A stretch of 9,538 nt of DNA, taken from the NCBI GenBank assembly GCA_002376965.1, contig DFOV01000152.1, positions 1-9,538 of the forward strand, given 5' to 3'. Source of the stretch: Gammaproteobacteria bacterium UBA3532 (GTDB lineage: Bacteria; Pseudomonadota; Gammaproteobacteria; Enterobacterales; UBA3532). The stretch's first letter is position 1. Every line of letters begins with the position of its first letter. Shown here piece after piece: positions 1-6,560 of this stretch. A model generated the notes under the pieces. The model worked only from the letters and a program-made list of their open reading frames with translations, was not told the DNA's origin and ran no database searches. The translations under genes and the position numbers were made by a program.

Positions 1-1010
1 AGCGCCACCATGTTAATCCCAAATACAGTTTGCATCTGAGATTGAGCATAGAGATTGTTGAGAATAACGTCAGGGACTTCACCACGACGTAACTCGATGA
101 CCATGCGCATGCCATCTTTGTCAGACTCATCACGCAGCTCAGTGATACCTTCGATCTTTTTGTCTTTAACCAGCTCAGCAATTTTCTCAATCAGGCGGGC
201 TTTGTTTACCTGATAAGGCAGCTCCGTGACAATAATGCTGTCTTTACTTGATTTCTCATCGGTTTCGATATGATGACGGGCGCGAACATAAATTCGTCCG
301 CGACCTGTTCGGTATGCTTCGAGAATACCGGCGCGGCCATTGATGATACCAGCGGTTGGGAAATCGGGGCCGGGGATGATTTCCATCAGTTCATCGACGC
401 TGATGTCATCGTTATCAATAACAGCCAAGCAACCATTGACCACTTCAACCAAGTTATGCGGCGGAATATTGGTCGCCATACCAACAGCGATGCCTGATGC
501 ACCGTTCACCAGAATATTAGGGATAGTCGTGGGTAAGACAGATGGGACTTGCTCGGTGCCATCATAGTTAGGCACCCAATCAACGGTTTCTTTTTCGAGA
601 TCTTTAAGTAGCTCGGTGGCAATTTTAGCCATGCGAATTTCAGTATAACGCATGGCGGCTGCCGCATCGCCATCTACCGAACCAAAGTTCCCCTGGCCGT
701 CAATAAGCGGGTAGCGCAATGAAAAAGGTTGCGCCATACGGACAATGGTATCGTAGACAGCCGAGTCACCGTGCGGGTGGTATTTACCGATAACATCCCC
801 GACGATACGCGCCGACTTTTTGTAAGGCTTATTCCAGGCATTGCCCAGCTCGTCCATCGCAAACAATACGCGACGATGCACCGGCTTCAAGCCGTCCCGA
901 ACATCCGGTAAGGCCCTGCCAACGATAACGCTCATGGCGTAATCGAGATAAGAGGTTTTAAGTTCCTCTTCTATATTTATCGGTAAAACTTCTTTAGCTA
1001 ATTCGCCCAT
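1..1010 (-). CDS. gyrA: DNA gyrase subunit A, N-terminal 336 residues (3' end beyond left edge)
   Basis: This encodes the breakage-reunion subunit of DNA gyrase, which with GyrB introduces negative supercoils. The frame is open from ATG at 1010-1008 to the left edge and is truncated by the window, not by a mutation. The start reads [18 protein letters not shown], so numbering runs in step with E. coli GyrA. The catalytic tyrosine is Tyr122 in [11 protein letters not shown] (codon 645-647). The quinolone-resistance region reads [19 protein letters not shown] with Ser83 (762-764) and Asp87 (750-752), the wild-type, drug-sensitive residues. The visible part covers the winged-helix domain and much of the tower domain. 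The Shine-Dalgarno sequence is weak (ACGGGA or GAGAG upstream). The gene follows a 187-bp gap with its own likely promoter, so it is probably transcribed separately from the lipoprotein gene before it. Identity is near certain. Confidence 0.98.
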   Translation of the reverse strand, partial: MGELAKEVLPINIEEELKTSYLDYAMSVIVGRALPDVRDGLKPVHRRVLFAMDELGNAWNKPYKKSARIVGDVIGKYHPHGDSAVYDTIVRMAQPFSLRYPLIDGQGNFGSVDGDAAAAMRYTEIRMAKIATELLKDLEKETVDWVPNYDGTEQVPSVLPTTIPNILVNGASGIAVGMATNIPPHNLVEVVNGCLAVIDNDDISVDELMEIIPGPDFPTAGIINGRAGILEAYRTGRGRIYVRARHHIETDEKSSKDSIIVTELPYQVNKARLIEKIAELVKDKKIEGITELRDESDKDGMRMVIELRRGEVPDVILNNLYAQSQMQTVFGINMVA

Positions 1011-1073
1011 ATTCCCGTATAACTCTCGCTAATTCCCAGCTTTTGTCGTCGTTTTTGCCATTTAGGCGTAAAA

Positions 1074-1114
1074 CGGCCATTTAAAACTGCGCGATTCTAC
1101 CATAAAAATGGCCG
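1074..1114. repeat. 9-bp perfect inverted repeat around the gyrA -10 box
   Basis: The arm CGGCCATTT at 1074-1082 is the exact reverse complement of AAATGGCCG at 1106-1114, with 23 bases between them. The putative gyrA -10 box (1094-1099) lies inside the loop. A further direct copy of GCCATTTA is at 1057-1064, against 1076-1083. It may be an operator or a leader structure, or chance; nothing identifies a regulator. Confidence 0.5.
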
Positions 1115-1125
1115 CTACACAGCAA
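1094..1125 (-). promoter_or_regulatory. Putative sigma-70 promoter of gyrA
   Basis: On the minus strand a good -10 hexamer TAGAAT lies at 1099-1094, followed by a GC-rich CGCGC discriminator, about 84 bases before the gyrA ATG. The best -35 match by sequence is TTGCTG at 1125-1120, but the 20-base spacer is longer than the usual 16-18, so either the -35 element is a poorer hexamer closer in or the promoter depends little on it. The call rests on the -10 box and its position. Confidence 0.45.
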
Positions 1126-1197
1126 ACGGAATCCGGTATTTAGCGACAGGCGCTGTAATTCTCGGGAGCCAGTCACACCACAACGAGCTGCGACGAT

Positions 1198-1566
1198 TTA
1201 CTTTTCATTGACATAGAACTGTACCCACGTAGAGAAGTCACTGTCATAGGTCAGCTCATATTGATAACCGGCTTCAACATCCACAAACACATTTTCATTG
1301 GCATAGTATTTCCCTTCAAAAAAATGGACATCCAACCGGTGTTTGCCTGGCGTAAGAACAACTTGATGCGGCGCATCACGCCAGTTGGAGCTGAAAACCT
1401 CCTTGCCTGCGGCTGCTATAAATATGCGACTATCACCGCGCACCGTTGCTTGCTTATAAGCTGGCAACTGTTCCGCTTGATGCATGTATCCCACTTTCAC
1501 AGCTTGGCTACCACAGCCAGCAACAAGGCTTACTAGCGCCATAGTCATCGCAAAACGTTTCATCAT
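1198..1566 (-). CDS. Small putative lipoprotein, PEGA-like, after the TonB2 cluster
   Basis: I do not recognise this 122-residue protein. It begins with a lipoprotein signal: MMKRF, a hydrophobic stretch, then LVAGC with the lipidated cysteine at residue 18. The rest is predicted to be a small beta-rich domain. TPGKHRLDV (72-80) followed by VEAGYQYEL (97-105) resembles the strand pattern of PEGA-type carbohydrate- or surface-associated domains, and the 194-residue lipoprotein at 6548-7132 shows a similar pair. The start at 1566 is preceded by AGAGG (1580-1576) at a 9-base spacing; a second ATG follows immediately. Only 25 bases separate it from the TPR gene, so it is likely the last gene of the same operon. 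The residue after the lipid cysteine is Gly, not Asp, which favours outer-membrane sorting. Function unknown; it could be an outer-membrane partner of the TonB2 complex, but that is inference. Confidence 0.8.
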   Translation of the reverse strand: MMKRFAMTMALVSLVAGCGSQAVKVGYMHQAEQLPAYKQATVRGDSRIFIAAAGKEVFSSNWRDAPHQVVLTPGKHRLDVHFFEGKYYANENVFVDVEAGYQYELTYDSDFSTWVQFYVNEK

Positions 1567-1591
1567 TTTCTTATGCCTCTTTCTTCGTTGG

Positions 1592-2782
1592 TTAAGGGGA
1601 GGATTCGTTTTCGGAGAGAAATGCCAACCACTCTTTCGCTGACGATTGGCTTTCAGGTTGTTGCACTGCCTGATTGAACCACCGGCGAGCTTGATCTAGC
1701 TGACCGCTTTCAAAGGCAACCTCACCAAGCATTAAATAAATCGGCCCCTTGCTCTGCGCCTTATCCAACGCTCGTTCTAAGCTTGCTTGCGCTTTGTCCC
1801 AGCGTTGATGCACCATCGAAATCGAAGCAACCTGAACGTGCCACTGACTATCTCCGGTTAATTGCGCCAAGCGTGTATAAGCAGCAATTGCAGCATCATC
1901 CTCTTTGGCTGCCAGCCACAACTTAGCCAACTTCAGCCAATATTCTGACTTGTCTGGCAGTTTCCCGGTGTCAAGCCAGGTTTCTAGATACTTCGCACCG
2001 ATATAGGGCTGCCCTTGATAATGATAGGTGTCGACCAAGCGCACTAACCCAGCATGGTCATGCCATAGGCCTTTGCGATAAGCCAGTTCGAGCGTTGCCA
2101 GCACCTTTTTAGGCTCGCCTTGCTGTTGGTACAACTGGAGCAAATAGTTCCAATATTTCGGCTCGAGAGAACGTGCGGTAATTTGCTTGAGTAAGCGAAT
2201 CGCTTTGGATTTATCAGGCAGCTGCCAATAAAGCGATAGCGCGAATTCCTGGGTTGCTTCAGCTGGTTTTGGATTAAATCTGAATGCCTGCTCCATCGCC
2301 AGTGCGGCTTGCTCAAACAGTTTTAACGAGGCCAATATCTCCGCCCGTTGCAGCCAGCCGTCAAAATGGCTTGGCTGCGGCAATAAAGGGAGTGCTTTAC
2401 TTAGCTGTCCTTGAGCCATATAAATACTGCCCAACAAGGTATCAGCCTTCGCTTGCTCAGCTCCTTGCAGATGCTTCCGAGCCACAGCCAGATATTCGAC
2501 GGCACGCTCGAACTGTTGCTGATGGTATGCCAAGCGTCCCATTAGAAAAGCGGTCGAGCCTAGTACTCTATTATTGCTAGTAGCCGTCTTACTGCTAGAG
2601 ACTATCGGATATAGCTGCCTCAACACCTTTTCGGCATTTGGGTATTTCTCCTGTTCGAGCAGTTGATTAGCATAATGGATTTGGTTATTCACCCAATCCT
2701 GCTCAGCAGGAGTTAGCTTGGCCAAAGCAAAAGTACATTGGCCAATAAAAATAAAGTAAATTAGAGCGACCAACCTAACCAT
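1592..2782 (-). CDS. Periplasmic tetratricopeptide-repeat protein of the TonB2 cluster
   Basis: This 396-residue exported TPR protein corresponds in position to the TPR gene that follows tonB2 in Vibrio clusters. The start used is ATG at 2782, giving MVRLVALIYF then FALA-K, a signal peptide cleaved near residue 21. The frame stays open to 2893, but that would bury the signal peptide and overlap tonB by 119 bases. ATG 2782 overlaps the tonB stop in the 8-base string ATGGTTAG, pointing to translational coupling; a GGAG lies 13 bases upstream, too far to be strong alone. Helical TPR-like pairs run over most of residues 72-390, for example TLLGSIYMAQGQLSKALPLL, WLKLAKLWLAAKEDDAAIAA and YLMLGEVAFESGQLDQARRW. 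TPR solenoids bind proteins, so a scaffold role for TonB2/TtpC or a receptor is plausible; the exact role is not known to me. Confidence 0.85.
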   Translation of the reverse strand: MVRLVALIYFIFIGQCTFALAKLTPAEQDWVNNQIHYANQLLEQEKYPNAEKVLRQLYPIVSSSKTATSNNRVLGSTAFLMGRLAYHQQQFERAVEYLAVARKHLQGAEQAKADTLLGSIYMAQGQLSKALPLLPQPSHFDGWLQRAEILASLKLFEQAALAMEQAFRFNPKPAEATQEFALSLYWQLPDKSKAIRLLKQITARSLEPKYWNYLLQLYQQQGEPKKVLATLELAYRKGLWHDHAGLVRLVDTYHYQGQPYIGAKYLETWLDTGKLPDKSEYWLKLAKLWLAAKEDDAAIAAYTRLAQLTGDSQWHVQVASISMVHQRWDKAQASLERALDKAQSKGPIYLMLGEVAFESGQLDQARRWFNQAVQQPESQSSAKEWLAFLSENESSP

Positions 2783-3416
2783 CAACAAATCCAAACTCCA
2801 CACGCTGCCTAGCTCGTGAATCAACGGCTTTTCCGGCAATTTTCTTAGGGGTAAAGACCCACTTTTTAATCGCTGCAACCGCTTCTGACTCAAACACCCC
2901 TTTGGGTTCGGCCTCCAACACTAATACGTCAGAAACGACACCCTTCTCAGAAATAGTAAACTCCAACACCACATATCCTTCAATTAACTGCGATATAGCT
3001 TCTGAAGGGTATACCGGTTCAAATCGCTTCACCGCTTGTATATCCAACTGGCCATCGCCACTAAAGCCCGTATTGAGCGACAGATTCCCTACTTTAGGCG
3101 CACTGAAGGTTTTTCCGACCAGGTTTGCAGGGACCACGGGCGCGGTGCCGACCGGAGAAACTGGTCGGCTAGGTCGCTGCGGTGTAGCTACTCGCGCAGT
3201 TTGAGCCGGTCTACTTTTACTCTTTTTGGGTCGCTCGATCTTACGCTCACGCTCTTTGGGCGGGGGCGTTTCTATTTTTGTTCGTCCCCACTCAAACACC
3301 ATATCCGCCTGTGACGGTACTCCTTGCTGGCGAGCAATCAGCATCGTCATAATGACAAATATGCCGAAGGTAATAAGCATCGCTAGTGGGGTTAAAAGAA
3401 GCGTTCGTAGCCACAC
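2775..3416 (-). CDS. tonB2: TonB2-type energy transducer
   Basis: TonB spans the periplasm and passes energy from the ExbB/ExbD motor to outer-membrane receptors. This 213-residue protein has one N-terminal membrane anchor (about 6-28, TPLAMLITFGIFVIMTMLIA), a short linker rich in Pro, Lys and Arg (about 49-95), and a C-terminal TonB domain (about 131-211) with FEPVYPSEA, EGYVVLEFTI, a helix with EAVAAIKKW and WVFTP. The size fits TonB2 of Vibrio (a little over 200 residues). The start is GTG at 3416-3414, overlapping the exbD stop by one base (TAGTG) with only weak GAG-like upstream bases. It therefore probably depends on reinitiation after exbD, which would keep TonB scarcer than ExbB and ExbD. 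The anchor has no histidine, unlike the anchor of E. coli TonB with its functional His20. Family assignment is firm; the numbered symbol rests on gene order. Confidence 0.93.
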   Translation of the reverse strand: MWLRTLLLTPLAMLITFGIFVIMTMLIARQQGVPSQADMVFEWGRTKIETPPPKERERKIERPKKSKSRPAQTARVATPQRPSRPVSPVGTAPVVPANLVGKTFSAPKVGNLSLNTGFSGDGQLDIQAVKRFEPVYPSEAISQLIEGYVVLEFTISEKGVVSDVLVLEAEPKGVFESEAVAAIKKWVFTPKKIAGKAVDSRARQRVEFGFVDG

Positions 3417-3820
3417 TACTCTGTCTCCGCAGCTAACGACACTTTGGTTGCTCCTGCCAGCTTGGCTTGGTCCATTACGCTGACCAATACGCCCGTCGAT
3501 GCTTTTTTATCGGCCTGAACAACCACATTACCGGATGTATCCAATAGCATATGCTCAACATGATCACGCACGGAACGTTGATCGATGGGCTTTCCATCCA
3601 GCCAGACACTGTCGTCATCGGCAATCGCTATCACCACGCTGATGTCATTTTTATTGGTCGCAGAGCTGGCGGTTGGTCTATCGACCTCAATACCGGCTTC
3701 TCGCACAAATGACGTGGTGACGATGAAGAAAATCAACAGGATAAAAACCACATCCAACATAGGTGTCATATTGATATCATTGTCTTCCTCATTCAATGAG
3801 GAGCTAGAGTCAAGACGCAT
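3416..3820 (-). CDS. exbD2: ExbD-type biopolymer transport protein
   Basis: ExbD is the proton-relay subunit inside the ExbB pentamer. The 134-residue protein has a short cytoplasmic tail with DNDINMTPMLDVVFILL, a single membrane helix (about 21-40) and a periplasmic domain ending in VSLAAETE. Asp23 in PMLDVVF matches the essential membrane aspartate of E. coli ExbD (Asp25). The length is normal for the family (about 130-145). The start ATG 3820-3818 has a strong Shine-Dalgarno, GGAGG at 3831-3827, 6 bases upstream, and overlaps the end of exbB by 11 bases. This is one of the best ribosome sites in the operon, in contrast to the weak one of tonB just downstream. The partners should be the adjacent ExbB2 and TtpC. 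Confidence 0.95.
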   Translation of the reverse strand: MRLDSSSSLNEEDNDINMTPMLDVVFILLIFFIVTTSFVREAGIEVDRPTASSATNKNDISVVIAIADDDSVWLDGKPIDQRSVRDHVEHMLLDTSGNVVVQADKKASTGVLVSVMDQAKLAGATKVSLAAETE

Positions 3821-4376
3821 GTCCAGCCTCCAATTGTAATTGTTGTTTTAGTAAGCTAAAGCGTTGCTGAGCCAGGGCTTTTAGACGAGAGACAACCAGC
3901 ATGCCAGACAAGGCTGCAACCATTCCCGCCATGGTCGGAATCGTCGCCCTTGAAACTCCAGAAGCCATAACACGCGGGCTTGCACTGCCAGCGATAGACA
4001 GGGAGTCAAATACCTCAATCATACCAGTTACAGTTCCTAACAGCCCGAAAAGCGGGCAAAGCGCAATCAGTGTTTTGGCCAACCCCAAGTGCCGGTATAA
4101 GGCCATATACGCCTCTGATAGCAATGCGCGCCGTCTTGCCTGCTCTGTCCAAGGGGCTTTTTCTCGCCGATAAAACCACTGTTTTAACCAATGACGCTGC
4201 TTGGCCAACCAGTCAACACGCAAAAAACAGAAGTGATCCAGCAACACCCACCACAACAGTAATGTATTCACCAGAATTGCCCACAACACCCAGCCACCTA
4301 GCTGCATAAGGTGCTCAACCTGCCCAATCAAAGAAACCATGCTGTCCCAACTAACCATGCTGTCCCAACTAACCAT
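3810..4376 (-). CDS. exbB2: ExbB-type proton-channel subunit
   Basis: A 188-residue MotA/TolQ/ExbB-family inner-membrane protein that forms the pentameric motor with ExbD. Membrane helices lie near 28-50, 101-122 and 143-165. The family signature is clear: LCPLFGLLGTVTGMIEVF in the second, then ASGVSRATIPTMAGMVAALSG leading into the third. ATG at 4376 is preferred because GGAG (4387-4384) lies 7 bases upstream and the codon sits in an ATGGTTAG overlap with the ttpC stop. An earlier ATG at 4400 lacks such a site. The N-terminus reads MVSWDS, MVSWDS, MVSLIG: an exact 18-bp duplication, so ATG codons at 4358 and 4340 are also possible in-frame starts. The compact size matches TonB2-associated ExbB rather than the longer E. 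coli ExbB (244 residues). Confidence 0.92.
   Translation of the reverse strand: MVSWDSMVSWDSMVSLIGQVEHLMQLGGWVLWAILVNTLLLWWVLLDHFCFLRVDWLAKQRHWLKQWFYRREKAPWTEQARRRALLSEAYMALYRHLGLAKTLIALCPLFGLLGTVTGMIEVFDSLSIAGSASPRVMASGVSRATIPTMAGMVAALSGMLVVSRLKALAQQRFSLLKQQLQLEAGHAS
4337..4376 (-). repeat. Exact 18-bp tandem repeat at the exbB start
   Basis: Two identical 18-bp units, 4337-4354 and 4355-4372 (plus strand CCATGCTGTCCCAACTAA), abut each other, and CCAT of a third begins at 4373. On the coding strand each unit encodes MVSWDS, so the frame is kept and an ATG is added each time. The unit boundary coincides with the ttpC stop codon (4371-4369). Confidence 0.95.
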
Positions 4377-5706
4377 GGGAAGACTCCATTCGTTGGGCAA
4401 TGTAGGCGGCTGTCTGCTCGTTCAGAATATAACCCAGCTTCTTGGCCCGACTTTGAATCACATGATGAGCAAAGATCAAAGGAATGGCAGCAATCAGCCC
4501 TAACACTGTGGTCACCAGTGCCTGTGAGATCCCACCAGCCATGAGTTTAGGATCGCCGGTGCCGTATTGCGTGATGCTCTGAAACGTAGCAATCATGCCT
4601 GTCACCGTACCTAGCAGCCCCAACAAAGGAGCTACCGCAGACAGCAGCTTGACAAAGCCATGGCCAGCTTCGAGTTTACCCACCTCCCGTGCCAACGCCT
4701 CTGAAATGCGCAGCTCCAAGGCAGCTACATTGTCCTTTAACTGGGGCTGATATACAGACACTACTCGGCCGACAGGGTTAGCCAGGCTCAGCTTGTCAAT
4801 CTGCTTGATTTGTTGTGAGACCCGTCTGGCAACCTCGGAGAGATACAAAAGCCGCCATGCCGCCACCAGTACACCAAGACATCCCAAACCAACAATTATG
4901 TATCCGACGATCCCGCCTTGACCCAGCCGTTCAACTACGGATGGTTGTTGAGCGGCATGTTTGAGCAGTAACCCTCGCGTAATATCCACCACAGCAACAG
5001 GGCTTGATAAACTAAGTGACTGGATTTGCTCAACTAAAGCCGCTGGTGGTTGCTCGCTCGGCATGTATGCCGCGTTTTGCTCGGCATCATAGACAATAAA
5101 ACCGGCGCTCCCGGCTAAGGTAAAGTGCCCAAGACGAACCACTTCAAGCTCGGTAACTTCACCACTAGGCAATACCACCTGAGCAGGCTTTTTCTCGATT
5201 CGAGCACGCAGGTCAAGTTCCTGACGTAACAAATCCAGGGACTGCTGCATCTCTTGAATAGAAACCAGCTTGCCCTGCCCCAATCCGTCAAACAGCATGA
5301 GGCGTTCAGGGTGGTGAATATTGGTCGGAGAGGCGATAATGCTCTCCTTCAAAGACTGAATAAACTCTTTTTGTTGGGAGAAAACCTCGCTCAACTCACC
5401 ACTTTTTTCTTCCCATTGCTTGTTGAGATAGCTAATTTTTATTTCATTGTCATTGAATCGCTGCTGCAGACTTTTTTCTTCTCTATCTAATTGAGCCAAC
5501 TCTTTTTTTAGTGCTTGCACACGAGAAGCTTGCTGCTTTGTTTGCTGCAAAAATTGCTGTTCTCGCTGGTGATTGAGTTCTTTTTCCTGCAGCATTTGTT
5601 GCTTGACGGTATTGAAGAGCGTTTGCTCAGAAGGCGCTTGCTGTGCCGAAACAAGCGACCAGCAACAGCAACAACTCAATAGCAATAGGATCCGCATTAA
5701 ACTCAT
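4369..5706 (-). CDS. ttpC: TtpC-type MotA/TolQ/ExbB protein with long periplasmic coiled-coil domain
   Basis: This 445-residue protein matches TtpC, the second ExbB-like component required by Vibrio TonB2 systems. From the N-terminus: a signal peptide (MSLMRILLLLSCCCCWSLVSA); a Gln/Glu/Lys-rich coiled coil (about 25-122); a periplasmic globular part with LGHFTLAGSAGFIVYD (192-207); a first membrane helix (about 264-288); and the ExbB core with APLLGLLGTVTGMIATF (359-375) and SQALVTTVLGLIAAIPLIFA (394-413). Start ATG 5706-5704 shares its A with the TGA of the DUF3450 gene (TGATG) and has GGAGG (5717-5713) 6 bases upstream; a GTG three bases earlier is too close to that site. Four consecutive cysteines (12-15) in the signal are unusual. 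A lipidated form cleaved before Cys12 (LLSC) cannot be excluded but fits the lipobox poorly. The 3' end overlaps exbB by 8 bases. Confidence 0.9.
   Translation of the reverse strand: MSLMRILLLLSCCCCWSLVSAQQAPSEQTLFNTVKQQMLQEKELNHQREQQFLQQTKQQASRVQALKKELAQLDREEKSLQQRFNDNEIKISYLNKQWEEKSGELSEVFSQQKEFIQSLKESIIASPTNIHHPERLMLFDGLGQGKLVSIQEMQQSLDLLRQELDLRARIEKKPAQVVLPSGEVTELEVVRLGHFTLAGSAGFIVYDAEQNAAYMPSEQPPAALVEQIQSLSLSSPVAVVDITRGLLLKHAAQQPSVVERLGQGGIVGYIIVGLGCLGVLVAAWRLLYLSEVARRVSQQIKQIDKLSLANPVGRVVSVYQPQLKDNVAALELRISEALAREVGKLEAGHGFVKLLSAVAPLLGLLGTVTGMIATFQSITQYGTGDPKLMAGGISQALVTTVLGLIAAIPLIFAHHVIQSRAKKLGYILNEQTAAYIAQRMESSHG
4384..4387 (-). promoter_or_regulatory. Shine-Dalgarno deciding the exbB start
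   Basis: GGAG on the minus strand lies 7 bases before ATG 4376-4374. It supports this start over the upstream ATG at 4400 and over the two repeat-borne ATG codons downstream. Confidence 0.6.
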
Positions 5707-6482
5707 CACCCACCTCCAAGCGTCAGCAGCTTGTCATCCGGCATTGGCAAAGCCAAAAAGCCAGGTACGACCGTTTTGTTTACCACATCCATTGCTTCAA
5801 TCAGAGCAGGTATATGCTCATTCGCAACAAGCTGCCACTGCTTGTTGGCTTGATTCCACACGCCAGCTTGTTGATGATCAGGCGTAAGGTAGTACCAAGC
5901 TAAACGACCTAAGCGTAAAAATTTGGCACTGCGCTGCTCATCCGTATTCGAACTATGGAGCTTTCCACTATAAACCTCCGTGCTATTGGCATATTCAAGC
6001 TCAGCTCGCCATGCCTCTATCATTCGCCGATACTTGTCCGCTAATGCGATATCTGCACGCACCATCAGTGACTTGAGTTGCTCAACGCGCGACATACGCT
6101 CTTCCAGAAGAAACGGTGTATCATTAATAACCCACTGTTCCAGTTCTGCTATTGCCTCTAGCATCCAGGGAATGAGCGCTTTTTCTGTTGCGGCAATTTG
6201 AGCAATTTGTCGCTCTAATGCATGAACTTCCTGCTGCTGGTTTTGTGTCTGTGCTTTCAGGTGCTCGTTAAATACTCGCCCCATCCTGGTTTGCTGAGTC
6301 AACTCACGGAATTCCGCTACCAGCTTTTTTTGCTTGTCCGACAACTGATCAATATGTCGCTGAGACGACTGATTCATCTGTTGTCTATCCAGCTGAGTTT
6401 GCAGGGTATCAGCTGCAATGGTCCAACCAGATTTGCTACTTGCAATAAGCACAACCAGATAACATAGGTATCGCTTACTCAT
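5706..6482 (-). CDS. DUF3450 periplasmic coiled-coil protein, first gene of the TonB2 cluster
   Basis: A 258-residue exported protein of the DUF3450 family, which precedes ttpC in Vibrio TonB2 clusters (VC1548 position, from memory). It has a signal peptide (MSKRYLCYLV to IAA, cleavage near 24), a long helical coiled-coil region rich in Gln (about 26-100), and the family core: DTPFLLEERMSRVEQLKSLM (121-140), ADKYRRMIEAWRAELEY (148-164), FLRLGRLAWYYLTPD (188-202) and AGVWN with QW (206-216). The open frame continues upstream through a 15-bp tandem repeat to a possible GTG at 6506, but ATG 6482 is chosen because GGAGG sits 4 bases before it and because the signal peptide then starts the protein. 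The stop overlaps the ttpC start. The molecular role is not established; helping assembly or stability of the TtpC periplasmic domain is a guess. Confidence 0.88.
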   Translation of the reverse strand: MSKRYLCYLVVLIASSKSGWTIAADTLQTQLDRQQMNQSSQRHIDQLSDKQKKLVAEFRELTQQTRMGRVFNEHLKAQTQNQQQEVHALERQIAQIAATEKALIPWMLEAIAELEQWVINDTPFLLEERMSRVEQLKSLMVRADIALADKYRRMIEAWRAELEYANSTEVYSGKLHSSNTDEQRSAKFLRLGRLAWYYLTPDHQQAGVWNQANKQWQLVANEHIPALIEAMDVVNKTVVPGFLALPMPDDKLLTLGGG

Positions 6483-6486
6483 ACAG

Positions 6487-6491
6487 CCTCC
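6487..6491 (-). promoter_or_regulatory. Shine-Dalgarno deciding the DUF3450 start
   Basis: GGAGG on the minus strand is 4 bases from ATG 6482-6480. The ttpC and exbD sites also read TTGGAGG, so three genes of the operon share this strong site. Confidence 0.7.
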
Positions 6492-6500
6492 AACAATTTC

Positions 6501-6560
6501 ATCCACAACAATGTCATCTACAACAATGTCATCTACAACAGTATCATCTACAAAAGCAAT
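6501..6560 (-). repeat. 15-bp tandem repeat, nearly four units, before the DUF3450 gene
   Basis: Units lie at 6501-6515, 6516-6530, 6531-6545 and 6546-6560. On the plus strand they read ATCCACAACAATGTC, ATCTACAACAATGTC, ATCTACAACAGTATC and a decayed ATCTACAAAAGCAAT. A further degenerate copy may extend to about 6486. The array fills the gap between the upstream lipoprotein stop (6550-6548) and the DUF3450 start, and its last unit overlaps that stop. Because the unit is five codons long, the DUF3450 frame stays open through it, reading repeated VVDDI. Confidence 0.92.

Noticed and set aside
675..770. Quinolone-resistance change in GyrA
   Set aside because: Ser83 and Asp87 are both the wild-type residues; no resistance substitution is present at these positions.
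1138..1155. Terminator after the small lipoprotein gene
   Set aside because: The only hairpin seen (AGCG/CGCT) has a 4-bp stem and no following T run.
2783..2893. Upstream extension of the TPR gene to 2893
   Set aside because: It would overlap tonB by 119 bases and place a non-secretory 37-residue stretch before a clear signal peptide; ATG 2782 at the tonB stop is better.
6483..6506. Upstream GTG start for the DUF3450 protein
   Set aside because: It lies within the tandem repeat, has no Shine-Dalgarno and precedes the signal peptide; GGAGG points to ATG 6482.
6501..6560. Tandem repeats as a CRISPR array
   Set aside because: The units abut directly with no spacers and are only 15 bp, so this is a simple tandem repeat.
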